The notes beneath the pieces were generated by a model that saw nothing but the letters and a program-made list of their open reading frames with translations, was not told the origin of the DNA and ran no database searches. Source: Salipiger abyssi (GTDB taxonomy: Bacteria; Pseudomonadota; Alphaproteobacteria; Rhodobacterales; Rhodobacteraceae). Taken from it: a stretch of DNA of 64,000 nt. This document shows, one piece after another, positions 24,213 through 34,041 of this stretch (positions are counted from its first letter, which is position 1; the number at the start of each line of letters is the position of its first letter). The position numbers and the translations under genes are program-made. The stretch spans positions 62,001-126,000 of the forward strand of contig NZ_JAEKIS010000003.1 in assembly GCF_017311415.1 (NCBI RefSeq). Direction: 5' to 3'.

Positions 24213-24935
24213 TCAGTCGCGCAAAAGTTTCAGCGCTTCCTTCAGGTCGATGGCGCCATCATAGAGCGCCCGGCCCGAGATTGCGCCGTTCAACGACGCG
24301 CCGCAATCGCGTAGGGCGCGCAGATCCTTCAGCGAGGACACCCCGCCCGAGGCGATCACCGGAATGGTCACCGCGCGGGCAAGCGCTGCCGTGGCCTCGA
24401 TATTCGGGCCCTGCATGGCGCCGTCGCGGTTGATATCGGTATAGATGATCGCCGCGACGCCTGCGTCTTCAAAGCTTTTTGCCAGCTCCACCGCGTCCAC
24501 ATCGGTGACCTCGGCCCAGCCCTTGGTGGCGACGCGCCCGTCCTTGGCGTCGATCCCCACGGCGATCTTGCCGGGGAAGGCGTCAGCCGCCTCGCGCACC
24601 AGCGCGGGGTTTTCAACCGCCACGGTGCCGAGGATGACCCGCGCGAGGCCCTTCTCCAGCCAGCGCTCGATTGTGGCCATGTCGCGGATGCCGCCGCCGA
24701 GCTGGGCGGGGGTGTTGGTGGTCTTCAGGATCGCTTCGACCGCCGCCGCGTTCACCGGCTCGCCGGCGAAGGCGCCGTTGAGATCCACCAGATGCAGCCA
24801 TTCGCAGCCGGCGGCGACGAATTCCAGCGCCTGCGCGGCGGGATCGTCGTTGAACACGGTGGCTTTGTCCATGTCGCCGCGAAGCAGGCGCACGGCCTTG
24901 CCGTCTTTCAGGTCGATGGCGGGGTACAGGATCAT
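24213..24935 (-). CDS. hisA: Phosphoribosylformimino-AICAR isomerase HisA
   Basis: This encodes 240 residues. It catalyses the Amadori rearrangement of ProFAR in histidine synthesis. The TIM barrel starts [17 protein letters not shown] with catalytic Asp8; the second catalytic aspartate is in [17 protein letters not shown] and GRALYDG bind phosphate. ATG 24935 matches the family start; upstream in-frame codons are not conserved. hisH lies about 210 bases upstream on the same strand. hisF and hisE, normally part of the same operon in this family of bacteria, are 28 kb away at 52.5 kb. Confidence 0.96.
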   Translation of the reverse strand: MILYPAIDLKDGKAVRLLRGDMDKATVFNDDPAAQALEFVAAGCEWLHLVDLNGAFAGEPVNAAAVEAILKTTNTPAQLGGGIRDMATIERWLEKGLARVILGTVAVENPALVREAADAFPGKIAVGIDAKDGRVATKGWAEVTDVDAVELAKSFEDAGVAAIIYTDINRDGAMQGPNIEATAALARAVTIPVIASGGVSSLKDLRALRDCGASLNGAISGRALYDGAIDLKEALKLLRD

Positions 24936-25147
24936 GGCGTTTTGCTCGATACAGTCTTTTGTGGATAATTTCATGACGTGCGGGGCGATGCAATCCGACC
25001 TTAGGTCATTGCTGGGTTAAAACGGGTATCTGGATACGGTCTCTGATGCACAAATTCGGCAATCTCACAGCCCTGAATTGCGCCATGTATCCTTGGAACA
25101 TCTCCCGCGCGAGCGGCTTTGTACCGCTTTCGCGCAGACGCCGCCGG

Positions 25148-25783
25148 TTACGGGCGCCAGCGCAGGAAATTGGCGATCATGCGCAGGCCGGTGGCGGCGC
25201 TTTTCTCCGGGTGGAACTGCAAGCCGAGCACCGTGTCGCGCCCGACGATGGCGGTGACGTTGCCGCCATACTCCACATGTGCCAGCCGCTGCGCGGGATC
25301 GGACATGCGCATCTGGTAGGAATGCACGAAATAGGCGTGATCGCCGGTCGCGATGCCGTCGAGCACCGGGTGGGGCGTGTCGATCACCAGATCGTTCCAG
25401 CCCATATGCGGCACTTTCAGAGCGGCGTCCGAAGGCACGATCCGCTCGACCTCGCCGTCGATCCAGCCGAGCCCGCCGGTTTCCTCGTATTCATGTCCCT
25501 TGCGGGCAAGGAGCTGCATGCCGACGCAGATGCCGAGGAAGGGCACGCCGCGCGTCTCCACCGCCTCGACCATGGCCTGAAAGCAGCCCGAGCGCCAAAG
25601 CGCCGCGGCACAGGCGGGAAAGGCGCCGTCGCCGGGCAGCACGATGCGGTCGGCATTGGCCACGGTCTCGGGATCGGTGGTCACCACGACCTCGCCGGCG
25701 TCGGTTTCCCGCGCCATGCGCTGAAAGGCTTTTTCGGCGGAGTGCAGATTGCCGCTCTCGTAATCGATGATCGCCGTCAGCAT
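25148..25783 (-). CDS. hisH: Imidazole glycerol phosphate synthase glutaminase subunit HisH
   Basis: This encodes 211 residues, a class I glutamine amidotransferase that delivers ammonia to HisF. The nucleophile Cys86 is in GICVGMQLL; the His/Glu of the triad are in LQFHPEKS. It is the usual length. It follows fabI by 63 bases on the minus strand and precedes hisA by about 210 bases without a gene. Its partner HisF is encoded at 52808-53566. Confidence 0.96.
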   Translation of the reverse strand: MLTAIIDYESGNLHSAEKAFQRMARETDAGEVVVTTDPETVANADRIVLPGDGAFPACAAALWRSGCFQAMVEAVETRGVPFLGICVGMQLLARKGHEYEETGGLGWIDGEVERIVPSDAALKVPHMGWNDLVIDTPHPVLDGIATGDHAYFVHSYQMRMSDPAQRLAHVEYGGNVTAIVGRDTVLGLQFHPEKSAATGLRMIANFLRWRP

Positions 25784-25846
25784 CGCCGCGCTCCTGTCTT
25801 CAATGTCGTCCGGAAGAGGCGGGCGGCCCGGAAGGCGGCGCCGGCC

Positions 25847-26638
25847 TCAGAGATTTTCGTATTGCGGCATGCCGAGCACATGGAAGCCACCGTCCACATG
25901 CAGGATCTCGCCCGTGGTGCAGGCGCCGGCATCCGAGACCAGATAGACCGCCGTGCCGCCCACCGCGTCGAGCGTCGCGTTGGCGCGCATCGGGGCGTTC
26001 TGGTCGGTATGCTTGTAGGTCTTGCGCGCCCCGCCGATGGCGGCGCCGGCCAGCGTCTTCATCGGGCCGGGAGAGATCGCGTTGACGCGGATGCCCTCGG
26101 GGCCGAGATCGTTGGCCAGATAGCGCGTCGCCGATTCCAGCGCCGCCTTGGCCACGCCCATGACGTTGTAATTGGGCACGACCCGCTGGCTGCCCTCATA
26201 GGTCAGGGTGATCAGCGTGCCGCCGTTCTCAACCATCAGCGGATGCGCCCGGCGGGCGACCTCGATGAAGCTGTAGCACGAGATGTCGAGCGAGTTCTTG
26301 AAGTTTGCCCGGCTGGTGTTGAGGATCCGCCCGGTCAGCTCGGACTTGTCGGAAAACGCGATGGCGTGGACCAGAAAGTCGATCGTGGGCCAGCGCGACC
26401 CGAGCTCGGCAAAGGCCGTTTCGAGCGAGGCGTCGTCGGTCACATCGACATCGACCATGAAATCGCTGCCCACCGAGGCGGCCAGCGGCTCCAGGCGCTT
26501 GCCGAAGGCTTCGCCCTGATAGGTGAAGGCCAGCTCGGCCCCCGCCTCGTGCAGCGCCTTGGCGATGCCCCATGCGATGGAGCGGTCATTCGCCACCCCC
26601 ATGACCAGCCCGCGCTTGCCCTTCAGAAGCTCCGACAT
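25847..26638 (-). CDS. fabI: Enoyl-[acyl-carrier-protein] reductase FabI
   Basis: This encodes 263 residues, a short-chain-dehydrogenase-fold NADH enzyme that completes each round of fatty-acid elongation. The cofactor region is GVANDRSIAWGIAKAL; the catalytic Tyr and Lys are in YNVMGVAKAALE; ISPGPMKTLA and the C-terminal HVDGGFHVLG are typical. It is the third gene of fabA-fabB-fabI, 30 bases behind fabB. The FabA/FabB pair with FabI gives the anaerobic route to unsaturated fatty acids. Confidence 0.95.
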   Translation of the reverse strand: MSELLKGKRGLVMGVANDRSIAWGIAKALHEAGAELAFTYQGEAFGKRLEPLAASVGSDFMVDVDVTDDASLETAFAELGSRWPTIDFLVHAIAFSDKSELTGRILNTSRANFKNSLDISCYSFIEVARRAHPLMVENGGTLITLTYEGSQRVVPNYNVMGVAKAALESATRYLANDLGPEGIRVNAISPGPMKTLAGAAIGGARKTYKHTDQNAPMRANATLDAVGGTAVYLVSDAGACTTGEILHVDGGFHVLGMPQYENL

Positions 26639-26668
26639 GTTCCTGTTACCCGTTGTTTTTATTGTTGA

Positions 26669-27904
26669 TCAGTCGCGATACCGGCTCAACAGCATGGAGC
26701 CGTTGGTGCCGCCGAAACCGAAGGAATTGGTCATCACCGTATCCAGCCCGGCATGCTCGACCAGCGATGTGGCGATCTCTTCGGGCTTCAACGCCGGATC
26801 GAGCGTTTCCACGTTGATCGAGGGGATGATGAAGTCGTGATGCAGCGCCAGCAGGCAATAGATCGCCTCCTGCGCGCCGGTGGCGCCCTGGCTGTGGCCG
26901 GTCATCGACTTGGTCGAGCTGACCGGGGGCGTGCTGCCGTCGCCAAAGACCCGGCGCACCGCTTCGATCTCGCCCACGTCGCCGACCGGGGTCGAGGTGC
27001 CATGCGCATTGATATAGCCGACCTTGCGGTCCTCGGGCAGGGTGGAGAGCGCCAGCCGCATGGCGCGCTCGCCGCCCTCGCCGGAGGGCGCGACCATGTC
27101 GTGCCCGTCGGAGGTTGCGGCATAGCCGGTGACCTCGGCATAGATCTTGGCGCCGCGCGCCTTCGCGTGTTCGAGCTCTTCCAGCACCAGGATGCCGCCG
27201 CCCGCCGAGATCACGAAGCCGTCGCGCCCGGCATCGAAGGCGCGCGAGGCGGTCTCGGGCGTGTCGTTATACTTGGAGCTCATCGCGCCCATGGCGTCGA
27301 ACAGGCAGGAGAGCGTCCAGTCGAGCTCTTCGCCGCCGCCGGCGAACATCACGTCCTGCTTGCCCATCATGATCTGCTCGGCGGCATTGCCGATGCAGTG
27401 CAGCGAGGTCGAGCAGGCCGAGGTGATGGAATAGTTGATGCCCTTGATCTTGAAGGCGGTCGAGAGGTTCGCCGAGATCGTCGAGCACATCGCCTTGGGC
27501 ACCGCGAAGGGGCCGACGCGCTTGGTGCCGCCGGTCTTCAGCACGGTCTGATGCGCGGTGAGCAGGGCCGAGGTGGACGGCCCGCCGGAGCCCGCCACCA
27601 GCCCGGTGCGCGGATTGACGACGTCGGACTCCTCGAGCCCGCTATCGGCGATGGCCTGTTGCATGGCGATATGGGCATAGGCGGCGCCCGGGCCCATGAA
27701 GCGCAGGGTGCGCTTGTCCACATGTTCGGAGACGTCGATATCGACATCCCCGGCGATCTGGCTGCGGAACCCGTGTTCCTGCATCTGCGCATTGGCGCTG
27801 ATGCCGGATTTGCCCGCCTTCAGTGAGGCGAGCACCTCGTCGGCAGTGTTGCCGATGGACGAGACGATCCCGAGTCCGGTGACGACGACGCGGCGCATGG
27901 ACAT
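26669..27904 (-). CDS. fabB: 3-oxoacyl-[acyl-carrier-protein] synthase I FabB
   Basis: This encodes 411 residues, a condensing enzyme with the Cys-His-His triad: Cys in [12 protein letters not shown], His in [12 protein letters not shown] and His in [11 protein letters not shown]. It elongates the unsaturated intermediate produced by FabA. It lies 9 bases behind fabA, and this neighbour is why I call it FabB rather than FabF. It starts [18 protein letters not shown]. Confidence 0.95.
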   Translation of the reverse strand: MSMRRVVVTGLGIVSSIGNTADEVLASLKAGKSGISANAQMQEHGFRSQIAGDVDIDVSEHVDKRTLRFMGPGAAYAHIAMQQAIADSGLEESDVVNPRTGLVAGSGGPSTSALLTAHQTVLKTGGTKRVGPFAVPKAMCSTISANLSTAFKIKGINYSITSACSTSLHCIGNAAEQIMMGKQDVMFAGGGEELDWTLSCLFDAMGAMSSKYNDTPETASRAFDAGRDGFVISAGGGILVLEELEHAKARGAKIYAEVTGYAATSDGHDMVAPSGEGGERAMRLALSTLPEDRKVGYINAHGTSTPVGDVGEIEAVRRVFGDGSTPPVSSTKSMTGHSQGATGAQEAIYCLLALHHDFIIPSINVETLDPALKPEEIATSLVEHAGLDTVMTNSFGFGGTNGSMLLSRYRD

Positions 27905-27913
27905 ACTCCTGGT

Positions 27914-28423
27914 TCAGCTTTCGGACAGGGCGACCTTCATGTCCTTGACCTGATAAATGGTTTCCCCATCCGCCTCCACGCGGCCATCGGCCACGCCCAT
28001 GGTGAGGCGGCGGGTCTGCACGGCCTTGGTGAAATCCACGTAATAGGTCAGCATCTTGCGGTCGGGCCGCACCATGCCGGTGAGCTTCACCTCGCCCACG
28101 CCGAGAGCATAGCCGCGCCCCTGCCAGCCGCGCCAGCCCAGATTGAAGCCGGTGAGCTGCCAGAGCCCGTCGAGCCCGAGGCAGCCCGGCATGATCGGAT
28201 TGCCGGGGAAATGGCAGGAAAAGAACCAAAGGTCGGGCGTGATGTCGAATTCGGCCACCACATGGCCCTTGCCGTTCGGGCCGCCATCGCCGGAAATCTC
28301 GGTGATGCGGTCCATCATCAGCATGGGCGGTTCGGGAAGCTGCGCATTGCCGGGGCCGAACAGTTCGCCGCGGGCGCATTTCAACAGGTCTTCCTTGCCG
28401 AAGCTGGTGGGGTAGTCGGCCAT
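27914..28423 (-). CDS. fabA: 3-hydroxydecanoyl-ACP dehydratase/isomerase FabA
   Basis: This encodes 169 residues (E. coli FabA has 171). The hot-dog fold enzyme dehydrates hydroxydecanoyl-ACP and isomerises the double bond. Catalytic His and Asp are in [20 protein letters not shown]. The upstream frame is open to 28630, but ATG 28423 gives the family N-terminus [14 protein letters not shown]. fabA-fabB-fabI form one transcript, divergent from irr, with a 178-base control region between them. The neighbouring iron regulator suggests iron-linked control of lipid synthesis, though I see no clear Irr box. Confidence 0.96.
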   Translation of the reverse strand: MADYPTSFGKEDLLKCARGELFGPGNAQLPEPPMLMMDRITEISGDGGPNGKGHVVAEFDITPDLWFFSCHFPGNPIMPGCLGLDGLWQLTGFNLGWRGWQGRGYALGVGEVKLTGMVRPDRKMLTYYVDFTKAVQTRRLTMGVADGRVEADGETIYQVKDMKVALSES

Positions 28424-28601
28424 GAGCGGGAGGCCCTTCGTTCCTTGGGTTTCAGATTGCGCCCCCTCTATCACCGTGAAAGCGCGCCTTGCAAGCCTGC
28501 CGACACGCAGGGGCCTGGCACGCGAAACCCGGATTTTCATTTGAATTAGGGGGGTGGCTTCCCCTATATAAGACAGGATCGAACCGCAGACGGAAGCAGT
28601 G

Positions 28602-29021
28602 ATGACGTCAGAAGCCGTACAGAGGGGCACCGATTGGCTGGGCCGGGCAGGCCTGCGGCCAACCCGTCAGCGCGTCGCGCTCGCGGCGCTTCTGGTGGGC
28701 GACGGCAAGAACCGTCACGTCACCGCCGAAAGTCTTTTCGCCGCCGCGAAGAAGCATGGTGAGAGCGTGTCTCTGGCCACGGTCTACAACACGCTGCGCG
28801 CCTTCCGCGATGCCGGGCTGATGCAGGAAGTGATCGTTGACGGCAACCGCAGCTATTTCGACACCAACACCTACGACCACCCGCATTTCTATTGGGAGGA
28901 CGAAGGGCGTCTGACAGATGCGCCCGCCGATCAGGTGGTGATCGCGCGGCTGCCGGATGTGCCCGAGGATGCCGAGATCGCCGCGGTCGATGTGGTCATC
29001 CGCCTGCGCAAACGCCGCTGA
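28602..29021 (+). CDS. irr: Iron response regulator Irr (Fur family)
   Basis: This encodes 139 residues. It is a Fur-like winged helix with [15 protein letters not shown] and [21 protein letters not shown], and the Irr hallmark [13 protein letters not shown] with the HxH (His93, His95) used for heme binding, instead of the zinc cysteines of Fur. Irr senses iron through heme status in alphaproteobacteria and represses or activates iron genes. GTG 28599 directly precedes ATG 28602 and could also start. It is divergent from fabA. Two perfect hairpins follow it. Confidence 0.92.
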   Translation: MTSEAVQRGTDWLGRAGLRPTRQRVALAALLVGDGKNRHVTAESLFAAAKKHGESVSLATVYNTLRAFRDAGLMQEVIVDGNRSYFDTNTYDHPHFYWEDEGRLTDAPADQVVIARLPDVPEDAEIAAVDVVIRLRKRR

Positions 29022-29029
29022 TCCGCGCC

Positions 29030-29074
29030 GCAAATTCCTTGTGAGGAATTTGCAAATCTTTTTCCAAAAGATTT
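29030..29074 (+). terminator. Tandem perfect hairpins after irr
   Basis: GCAAATTCCT/AGGAATTTGC with loop TGTG (29030-29053) is followed without a gap by AAATCTTTT/AAAAGATTT with loop TCC (29054-29074). The T-run between the arms of the second stem could make the first a terminator. They may also form a dispersed repeat unit. Confidence 0.6.
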
Positions 29075-29142
29075 GACGTCCCGCCGAAGACCGGAACCGC
29101 GCCGGGTGCCGGCTCGTTTCTTCTCCGAAAGGGAGAGACGAC

Positions 29143-29829
29143 ATGACGTATAAACTGACACTTCGCAGCATCGAACCCGTCACCCATGACGTATCGCATC
29201 TGGTGTTCGATCGCCCCGAAGGCTTCGACTTCACGCCCGGTCAGGCGGTGGACATGGCGCTCGACCGCGACGGGTGGCGCGAGGCGCGCCACCCCTTCAC
29301 CATGACCTCGCTGCCGCAGGAGGAGACGCTGGATTTCGTCATCAAATCCTATCCGGAAAGCGCCGAGGGTCACGAGGGCATGACCGCGCGCATCGCGCGC
29401 ATGCAGCCCGGCGACACGATGCTGGTCGAGGATCCCTGGGGTGCCATCGAGGACAAGGGCGACGGCGTGTTCATCGCCGGCGGCGCCGGTGTCACGCCGT
29501 TCATCGCCATCCTGCGCGACAAGCTGGCGCGCAAGGGCACGCTGGAGGGCAACACGCTGGTGTTTTCCAACAAGGCCGAGCGCGACATCATCCTGCGCGA
29601 CACGTTCGAGAAGATGCCGGGCCTCGCGACCCGCTTCGTGGTGACCGAGGAGGAGGGCAGCCCCTTCCACGCCGCGCAGATCGACGCGGCGCTTCTGCAA
29701 GAGCATGTGCGCCCCGGGCAAGATACCTGCTATATTTGCGGCCCCGACGCGATGCTCGACGACATGGCAGCAGCGCTGCGCGAGATCGGCCTGGCGGAGG
29801 ACGCAATCGTTACCGAGGAATTCGACTGA
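29143..29829 (+). CDS. Ferredoxin/flavodoxin reductase-like FAD oxidoreductase
   Basis: This encodes 228 residues. The FNR superfamily layout is clear: an FAD-binding barrel with REARHPFTMTS (RxYS/T-like) near residues 46-56, the nucleotide-binding GVFIAGGAGVTPFIAIL, and the C-terminal YICGPDAMLDDMAAALREIG. There is no 2Fe-2S domain at either end, so it must pass electrons to a separate partner. The partner is not visible nearby. AAGGGAGAGACG precedes the ATG. Confidence 0.87.
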   Translation: MTYKLTLRSIEPVTHDVSHLVFDRPEGFDFTPGQAVDMALDRDGWREARHPFTMTSLPQEETLDFVIKSYPESAEGHEGMTARIARMQPGDTMLVEDPWGAIEDKGDGVFIAGGAGVTPFIAILRDKLARKGTLEGNTLVFSNKAERDIILRDTFEKMPGLATRFVVTEEEGSPFHAAQIDAALLQEHVRPGQDTCYICGPDAMLDDMAAALREIGLAEDAIVTEEFD

Positions 29830-29836
29830 CGCGGGT

Positions 29837-30337
29837 TCAGCCCCTCAGGTCGCGGGTGTAGAAGAGATCGGTCTCCGGCCCCTCGGCGCCAATCACGATG
29901 TTCGGCATGCGGCCCTGCCGCAAGAACTTGTGTCGTTCGTAGAAGCGGATGGCGCGGGGGTTCTTTTCGGCCACGCAAAGCTCGAGCTGCCAGATGCCGA
30001 GTGCGCGCACATGAACGACAAGAGCCTGCATCAGCGCGTCCGCCGCGCCGTTGCCCTGACAGGCGGGGCGGATGTAGAAACCGCCGATCTCGGCCCGGTG
30101 CGCCGCCCGCGCGGAGGTGGGCCGCGTCATGCCGGTCATGCCGGCCAACGCGCCATCCTCGAAAACCCCCAGCCACATCCCTGCCTCGAGCATCTGCGTG
30201 ATCTGATCGGCGCTCATCGCCCGCACTTCGTCGGCGGTGGCGAGGAAGGCGTCGGGATAGGTCGCGACCGCTTCCAGCCGCAGCGTCTTCCAGGCCTCGG
30301 CGTTTTCGGGTTTCAACGCCCTGACCGTCAAAACCAT
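29837..30337 (-). CDS. GNAT family N-acetyltransferase
   Basis: This encodes 166 residues. The acetyl-CoA loop is read in IRPACQGNGAADALM and the final strand-helix in NPRAIRFYERHKFLRQG; both are standard for GNAT enzymes. The acceptor substrate is unknown. The start ATG 30337 overlaps the end of the upstream minus-strand gene by 10 bases, so the two are translationally coupled. It converges with the flavoprotein gene. Confidence 0.85.
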   Translation of the reverse strand: MVLTVRALKPENAEAWKTLRLEAVATYPDAFLATADEVRAMSADQITQMLEAGMWLGVFEDGALAGMTGMTRPTSARAAHRAEIGGFYIRPACQGNGAADALMQALVVHVRALGIWQLELCVAEKNPRAIRFYERHKFLRQGRMPNIVIGAEGPETDLFYTRDLRG

Positions 30338-31197
30338 TGTCCGGGCTCCATCAGGCCGAGATCGAGCAACTGCCGCGAATGCCATTCGAAGGGCGCGGAA
30401 TTGTGCCAGCGAAAGCTCTGGATATCGAATGTACTGCCCGGATTGCGCTTCAGCGCCTTGGCGGTGCGGAACGACACCAGCGCCGCCGTCAGATTGTGAT
30501 GCCAGGGGCAGGCATAGGTGTTGTATTCCTCGTCGTCGAACGTGTGATCTTCGCGCAGATGCAGCCCGGGCTTGGCGCGAAAGACGGAGATGCGGTCGAT
30601 CTTGCGACGCGCCGCAGGCACATGCTCTTCATAACGCCAGCGCAACCCGCCGAAGAAATCGAGCTGCCGCTCCTTTGGGTGGTTGTGATTGGCCGGATCG
30701 TTGCGCGCCAGCGCGTAATAGCCCGACCGGTCGAGATAGGCCTCGTCGAGCGATACTGCCTGAGGATGGCGGTCGAGATCGCCGGCATAGAGGTCGACCA
30801 CATAGGTCAGCATGGAGTCGCGCCGTTCCTCGGCGTGAAAGGCCAGCATTTCGCTGATCGAGCGCGTCTCGCAGAACGGATAGAACAGATATTCCGCGTT
30901 GTAGCAGTAGAACATCCAAAGGCCGGGGCCCGCCTCGCTCACGGCGGAGACGGCGCGCGGCACTGCCTGCTCGGCAGTGAGATCGTAGTCGATGCGGTGG
31001 ACACGCTCGCGCAGCGCGGGCGCCATGCGAAACTGTGGCGGCATGAAGGCCAGAACGGGTTTGAACCCGGACTGCATGTGATGCCGCAGGGTGGTGTCGA
31101 TCTCGGTCTCGTCCTCGCAGAACACCATCGCCACAGGGCCGGGCGCCAGCGCCGCCTTTGCCTCTTTCAGGAACGCGTCCAGCCCGGAATACTGCAT
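30328..31197 (-). CDS. Glycosyltransferase family 2-like hypothetical protein
   Basis: This encodes 289 residues without signal peptide or membrane helices. The first half has a possible GT-A-like start ([19 protein letters not shown]...KPVLAF) and the block [16 protein letters not shown]; the second half has [15 protein letters not shown] and [21 protein letters not shown] associate this pattern with Rhodobacteraceae proteins annotated as family 2 glycosyltransferases, but a clear DxD with sugar-nucleotide context is not evident, so the activity is uncertain. It overlaps the downstream acetyltransferase gene. Confidence 0.55.
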   Translation of the reverse strand: MQYSGLDAFLKEAKAALAPGPVAMVFCEDETEIDTTLRHHMQSGFKPVLAFMPPQFRMAPALRERVHRIDYDLTAEQAVPRAVSAVSEAGPGLWMFYCYNAEYLFYPFCETRSISEMLAFHAEERRDSMLTYVVDLYAGDLDRHPQAVSLDEAYLDRSGYYALARNDPANHNHPKERQLDFFGGLRWRYEEHVPAARRKIDRISVFRAKPGLHLREDHTFDDEEYNTYACPWHHNLTAALVSFRTAKALKRNPGSTFDIQSFRWHNSAPFEWHSRQLLDLGLMEPGQWF

Positions 31198-31400
31198 TGC
31201 CCGCCTCTTTCGGAAACAGGCTTAGAGTCCGTGAAAACCTCTCTTATTGCAAGCGGATGTGGTTTGCCCGTGCGACGATCAAGCCGACAGGACCAGCCTC
31301 TGCCCAACACTTGCGGCGCAGGCGTTTCTGCGACACCCTTTTCATGACGCCGGTTTTGCGCTATCCGCCCGCCCTTGAACCGCGCGACCGGGAGTCCCCC

Positions 31401-32708
31401 ATGACCCAGCCGAAAAAGCTCTTCATCAAGACCTATGGCTGTCAGATGAACGTCTATGACAGCGAGCGCATGGCCGAGGCCATGGGCGGGCAGGGCTATG
31501 TCCAGACCGACCGGCCCGAAGACGCGGACATGATCCTGCTCAACACCTGCCATATCCGCGAGAAGGCCGCCGAAAAGGTCTATTCCGAGCTGGGTCGCTA
31601 CAAGGGGCTGAAGAGCGACCGGCCCGATCTCAAGATCGGCGTCGCGGGCTGCGTCGCGCAGGCCGAGGGCGAGGAGATCATGCGCCGTCAGCCGCTGGTC
31701 GATCTGGTGGTCGGCCCGCAGAGCTATCACCGGCTGCCCGATCTGATGGCCCGCACGAGCAATGGCGCCAAGGCGCTCGACACGGATTTCCCCGAGGAAG
31801 ACAAGTTCGAGCACCTGAAATCCCGCCCCAAAGCGAAGCGCGGCCCGACCGCGTTTTTGACCGTGCAGGAAGGCTGCGACAAGTTCTGCGCCTTCTGCGT
31901 GGTGCCCTATACGCGCGGAGCGGAGGTCTCGCGCCCGGCGGATCGCGTGTTGGACGAGGCCCGCGATCTGGTCGAGCGCGGGGTGCGCGAGATCACCCTG
32001 CTTGGGCAGAACGTCAACGGCTATCACGGTCACGAAAAGGGGCTCGCCGGGCTGATCCGCGAACTCGCCAAGATCGACGGGCTGGCGCGCATCCGCTTCA
32101 CCACATCGCACCCGAACGACATGGATGACGACCTGATCGCCGCCCATGGCGATTGCGACAAGCTCATGCCCTATCTGCATCTGCCGGTGCAGGCGGGCTC
32201 CGATAAGATCCTCAAGCGGATGAATCGCCAGCACACCGCCGAGCAGTATCTGCGACTGATCGAGCGGCTGCGCGCGGCGCGCCCCGACCTGCACATGTCG
32301 GGCGATTTCATCGTCGGCTTCCCGGAGGAAACCGAGGAGGATTTCCAGGGCACTTTGGATCTGATCGCGGCGGTGGAATACGGCTCGGCGTTTTCGTTCA
32401 AATATTCCGAACGTCCCGGCACCCCTGCCGCCGAGCGTCCGCAGGTGCCCGAGGCGGAAAAGGACGACCGTCTACAGCGGCTTCAGGCGCTGCTCACCCG
32501 TCAGCAGCGGGCTTTGCAGGACGCCATGGTAGGCCGCGAGCTGGGTGTGCTCTTTGAGAAACCAGGGCGGATGCCTGGCCAGATGGTGGGGAAATCCGAC
32601 TATCTGCACGCGGTGCATGTGGCGGCCGAGGGGCTCGTGCCGGGCGATCTGCGCCGTGTGCGCATCGTCGAGAGCGGGCCCAATTCGCTCAAAGGTGTGC
32701 TGGCCTGA
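31401..32708 (+). CDS. miaB: tRNA-2-methylthio-N6-dimethylallyladenosine synthase MiaB
   Basis: This encodes 435 residues. It is a radical-SAM methylthiotransferase acting on A37 of tRNAs that read UNN codons. The N-terminal UPF0004 domain carries cysteines in [15 protein letters not shown] and GCVAQ for one [4Fe-4S] cluster; the radical-SAM triad is [15 protein letters not shown]; a TRAM domain ends the protein. ATG 31401 matches the family N-terminus ([12 protein letters not shown]); the frame is open well upstream without conservation. Upstream is divergent from the glycosyltransferase-like gene. Confidence 0.97.
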   Translation: MTQPKKLFIKTYGCQMNVYDSERMAEAMGGQGYVQTDRPEDADMILLNTCHIREKAAEKVYSELGRYKGLKSDRPDLKIGVAGCVAQAEGEEIMRRQPLVDLVVGPQSYHRLPDLMARTSNGAKALDTDFPEEDKFEHLKSRPKAKRGPTAFLTVQEGCDKFCAFCVVPYTRGAEVSRPADRVLDEARDLVERGVREITLLGQNVNGYHGHEKGLAGLIRELAKIDGLARIRFTTSHPNDMDDDLIAAHGDCDKLMPYLHLPVQAGSDKILKRMNRQHTAEQYLRLIERLRAARPDLHMSGDFIVGFPEETEEDFQGTLDLIAAVEYGSAFSFKYSERPGTPAAERPQVPEAEKDDRLQRLQALLTRQQRALQDAMVGRELGVLFEKPGRMPGQMVGKSDYLHAVHVAAEGLVPGDLRRVRIVESGPNSLKGVLA

Positions 32709-32949
32709 GCGCCTGCGCCCGGATGAAGGCGCGAAAAAATTCCCGTAATTCCCGTTGTTTGCGCAAAATGCCCGGACAATCGTGGCAGTTGGGGTGGTTT
32801 GTCCCGCGATTAACCACAATATCTGGTGGTTTTCGCTTCACAGACCGGATTTGTCTGTTAATGTCTTGGATTATAGTAACTTTGCACCGAATGTCCGATT
32901 CCGGCTCCGGGGCATCTGGGGGAAACACCAAGTAAAAGGGACAGAGGCT

Positions 32950-33561
32950 GTGGCAAATCGCATTTCCAAAGCCATGCGGGGCGTGTTTGGCGCTGTGGCG
33001 CTGGCCAGTCTCGCTGCCACCGGGGCCGTTGGCCCTGTTGCTGCCGGCAGCGACGGCGGGATCGCACCGTTTATTTCGACACAGAACACCCGCACTATCA
33101 AGGGCGAGCGCTATATTCCGGGGATCTCGATCTCCCCCGACGGCTGCGAGATCTGGGTGATGGACGATGGCGTCGAAGGTTACGCCGTGTCCCGCATGAC
33201 ACCGGACGGCCGTCCGGTCTGCCGTGACATCAATGTCTGCGGCACGCTCAACACCGACCAGTATTTCGCCACCGACAAATACAATATCTGGCCCAAGAGC
33301 CGTGGCCGGCTTGAGGAGTTCTTCCGCAACGCCTCGGCCTTCGGTTTCATCATCGTCGGCCACACCGATGCGCGCGCCAGCGACGAATACAACCGGCGCC
33401 TGAGCTACAACCGCGCCAACGCGGTGGCCTCGGTCGCGCAATCGGTCGGCGCCCGGATCATCGACGTGCGCGGCTATGGCGAATCCTACCCGGTCGCCAC
33501 CAACCGCACCGTCGAGGGTATGGCCAAGAACCGCCGCGTCGAAATCCTGTGTGTGCGCTGA
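32950..33561 (+). CDS. OmpA-family outer membrane/periplasmic protein
   Basis: This encodes 203 residues from a GTG. A signal peptide (about 1-34, ending GPVAAGS) is followed by a short module SPDGCEIWVMDDGVEGY...GRPVC (about 58-85) and then an OmpA-type peptidoglycan-binding domain: GFIIVGHTDARASDEYNRRLSYNRANAV and ending KNRRVEILCVR. It should bind peptidoglycan from the periplasm. The space before it (32709-32949) is AT-rich and has an inverted repeat AACCAC-N8-GTGGTT near 32813-32832, probably in its promoter. A lipoprotein gene with the same N-terminal module follows 10 bases later. Confidence 0.85.
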   Translation: MANRISKAMRGVFGAVALASLAATGAVGPVAAGSDGGIAPFISTQNTRTIKGERYIPGISISPDGCEIWVMDDGVEGYAVSRMTPDGRPVCRDINVCGTLNTDQYFATDKYNIWPKSRGRLEEFFRNASAFGFIIVGHTDARASDEYNRRLSYNRANAVASVAQSVGARIIDVRGYGESYPVATNRTVEGMAKNRRVEILCVR

Positions 33562-33571
33562 GGAGACGGAC

Positions 33572-33889
33572 ATGAAACTCGTGAAACTCGCCTTCGTTCT
33601 CGGCGCCGCTTCGATGCTCTCGGCCTGTGCCGGCGACATGCCCATCGGCCCCGACAAGAGCAAGGACGTCAACCTGATCGACCGTGACGATCTCAGCCAG
33701 ATTCGCTGGGGCGTCTGGGTCGATCCGGATGGCTGCGACAACTGGATCGCCGACGATGGCGTCGAGGGCTACCTCGCCCGCCGCTACGACCGCTACGGCA
33801 AGCCGATCTGCTCCGGCGTGGCGCCGCCGACGGTGGCCACCGGCGATTTCAAGCAGGGCTCGACCTCGGTCATCGGCGACCCGCTCTGA
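33572..33889 (+). CDS. Small lipoprotein sharing a module with the preceding OmpA-family protein
   Basis: This encodes 105 residues. The lipoprotein signal peptide ends MLSACAG, so Cys19 should be lipidated. The mature protein contains DPDGCDNWIADDGVEGY...GKPICSG, clearly related to SPDGCEIWVMDDGVEGY...GRPVC in the gene before it. It is cotranscribed with that gene (10 bases apart, with GAGGAGACGG before the ATG). The two products probably work together in the envelope. The module itself has no function known to me. A terminator follows. Confidence 0.82.
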   Translation: MKLVKLAFVLGAASMLSACAGDMPIGPDKSKDVNLIDRDDLSQIRWGVWVDPDGCDNWIADDGVEGYLARRYDRYGKPICSGVAPPTVATGDFKQGSTSVIGDPL

Positions 33890-33919
33890 GTCTGGTCGTG
33901 GCGACCTATCGAATCCCGG

Positions 33920-33949
33920 CCGCGCGGTTGCCCACCGCGCGGTCGTTTT
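33920..33949 (+). terminator. Terminator after the lipoprotein gene
   Basis: CCGCGCGG pairs with a second CCGCGCGG (the arm is its own reverse complement) over TTGCCCA, followed by TCGTTTTG. It ends the two-gene envelope transcript before phoH. Confidence 0.6.
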
Positions 33950-34041
33950 GCGTTTACAAGGGCGGTTGCCGCACGGCGGGGGCTTGCCCAAAGCCGCGCC
34001 GCTTGGCACCATGAACACGACCCCAAGCGCAGGAGACATGC

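Noticed and set aside
31158..31400. Longer MiaB start
   Set aside because: The extension overlaps the divergent gene and its promoter region, and MiaB proteins begin at [12 protein letters not shown] as with ATG 31401.
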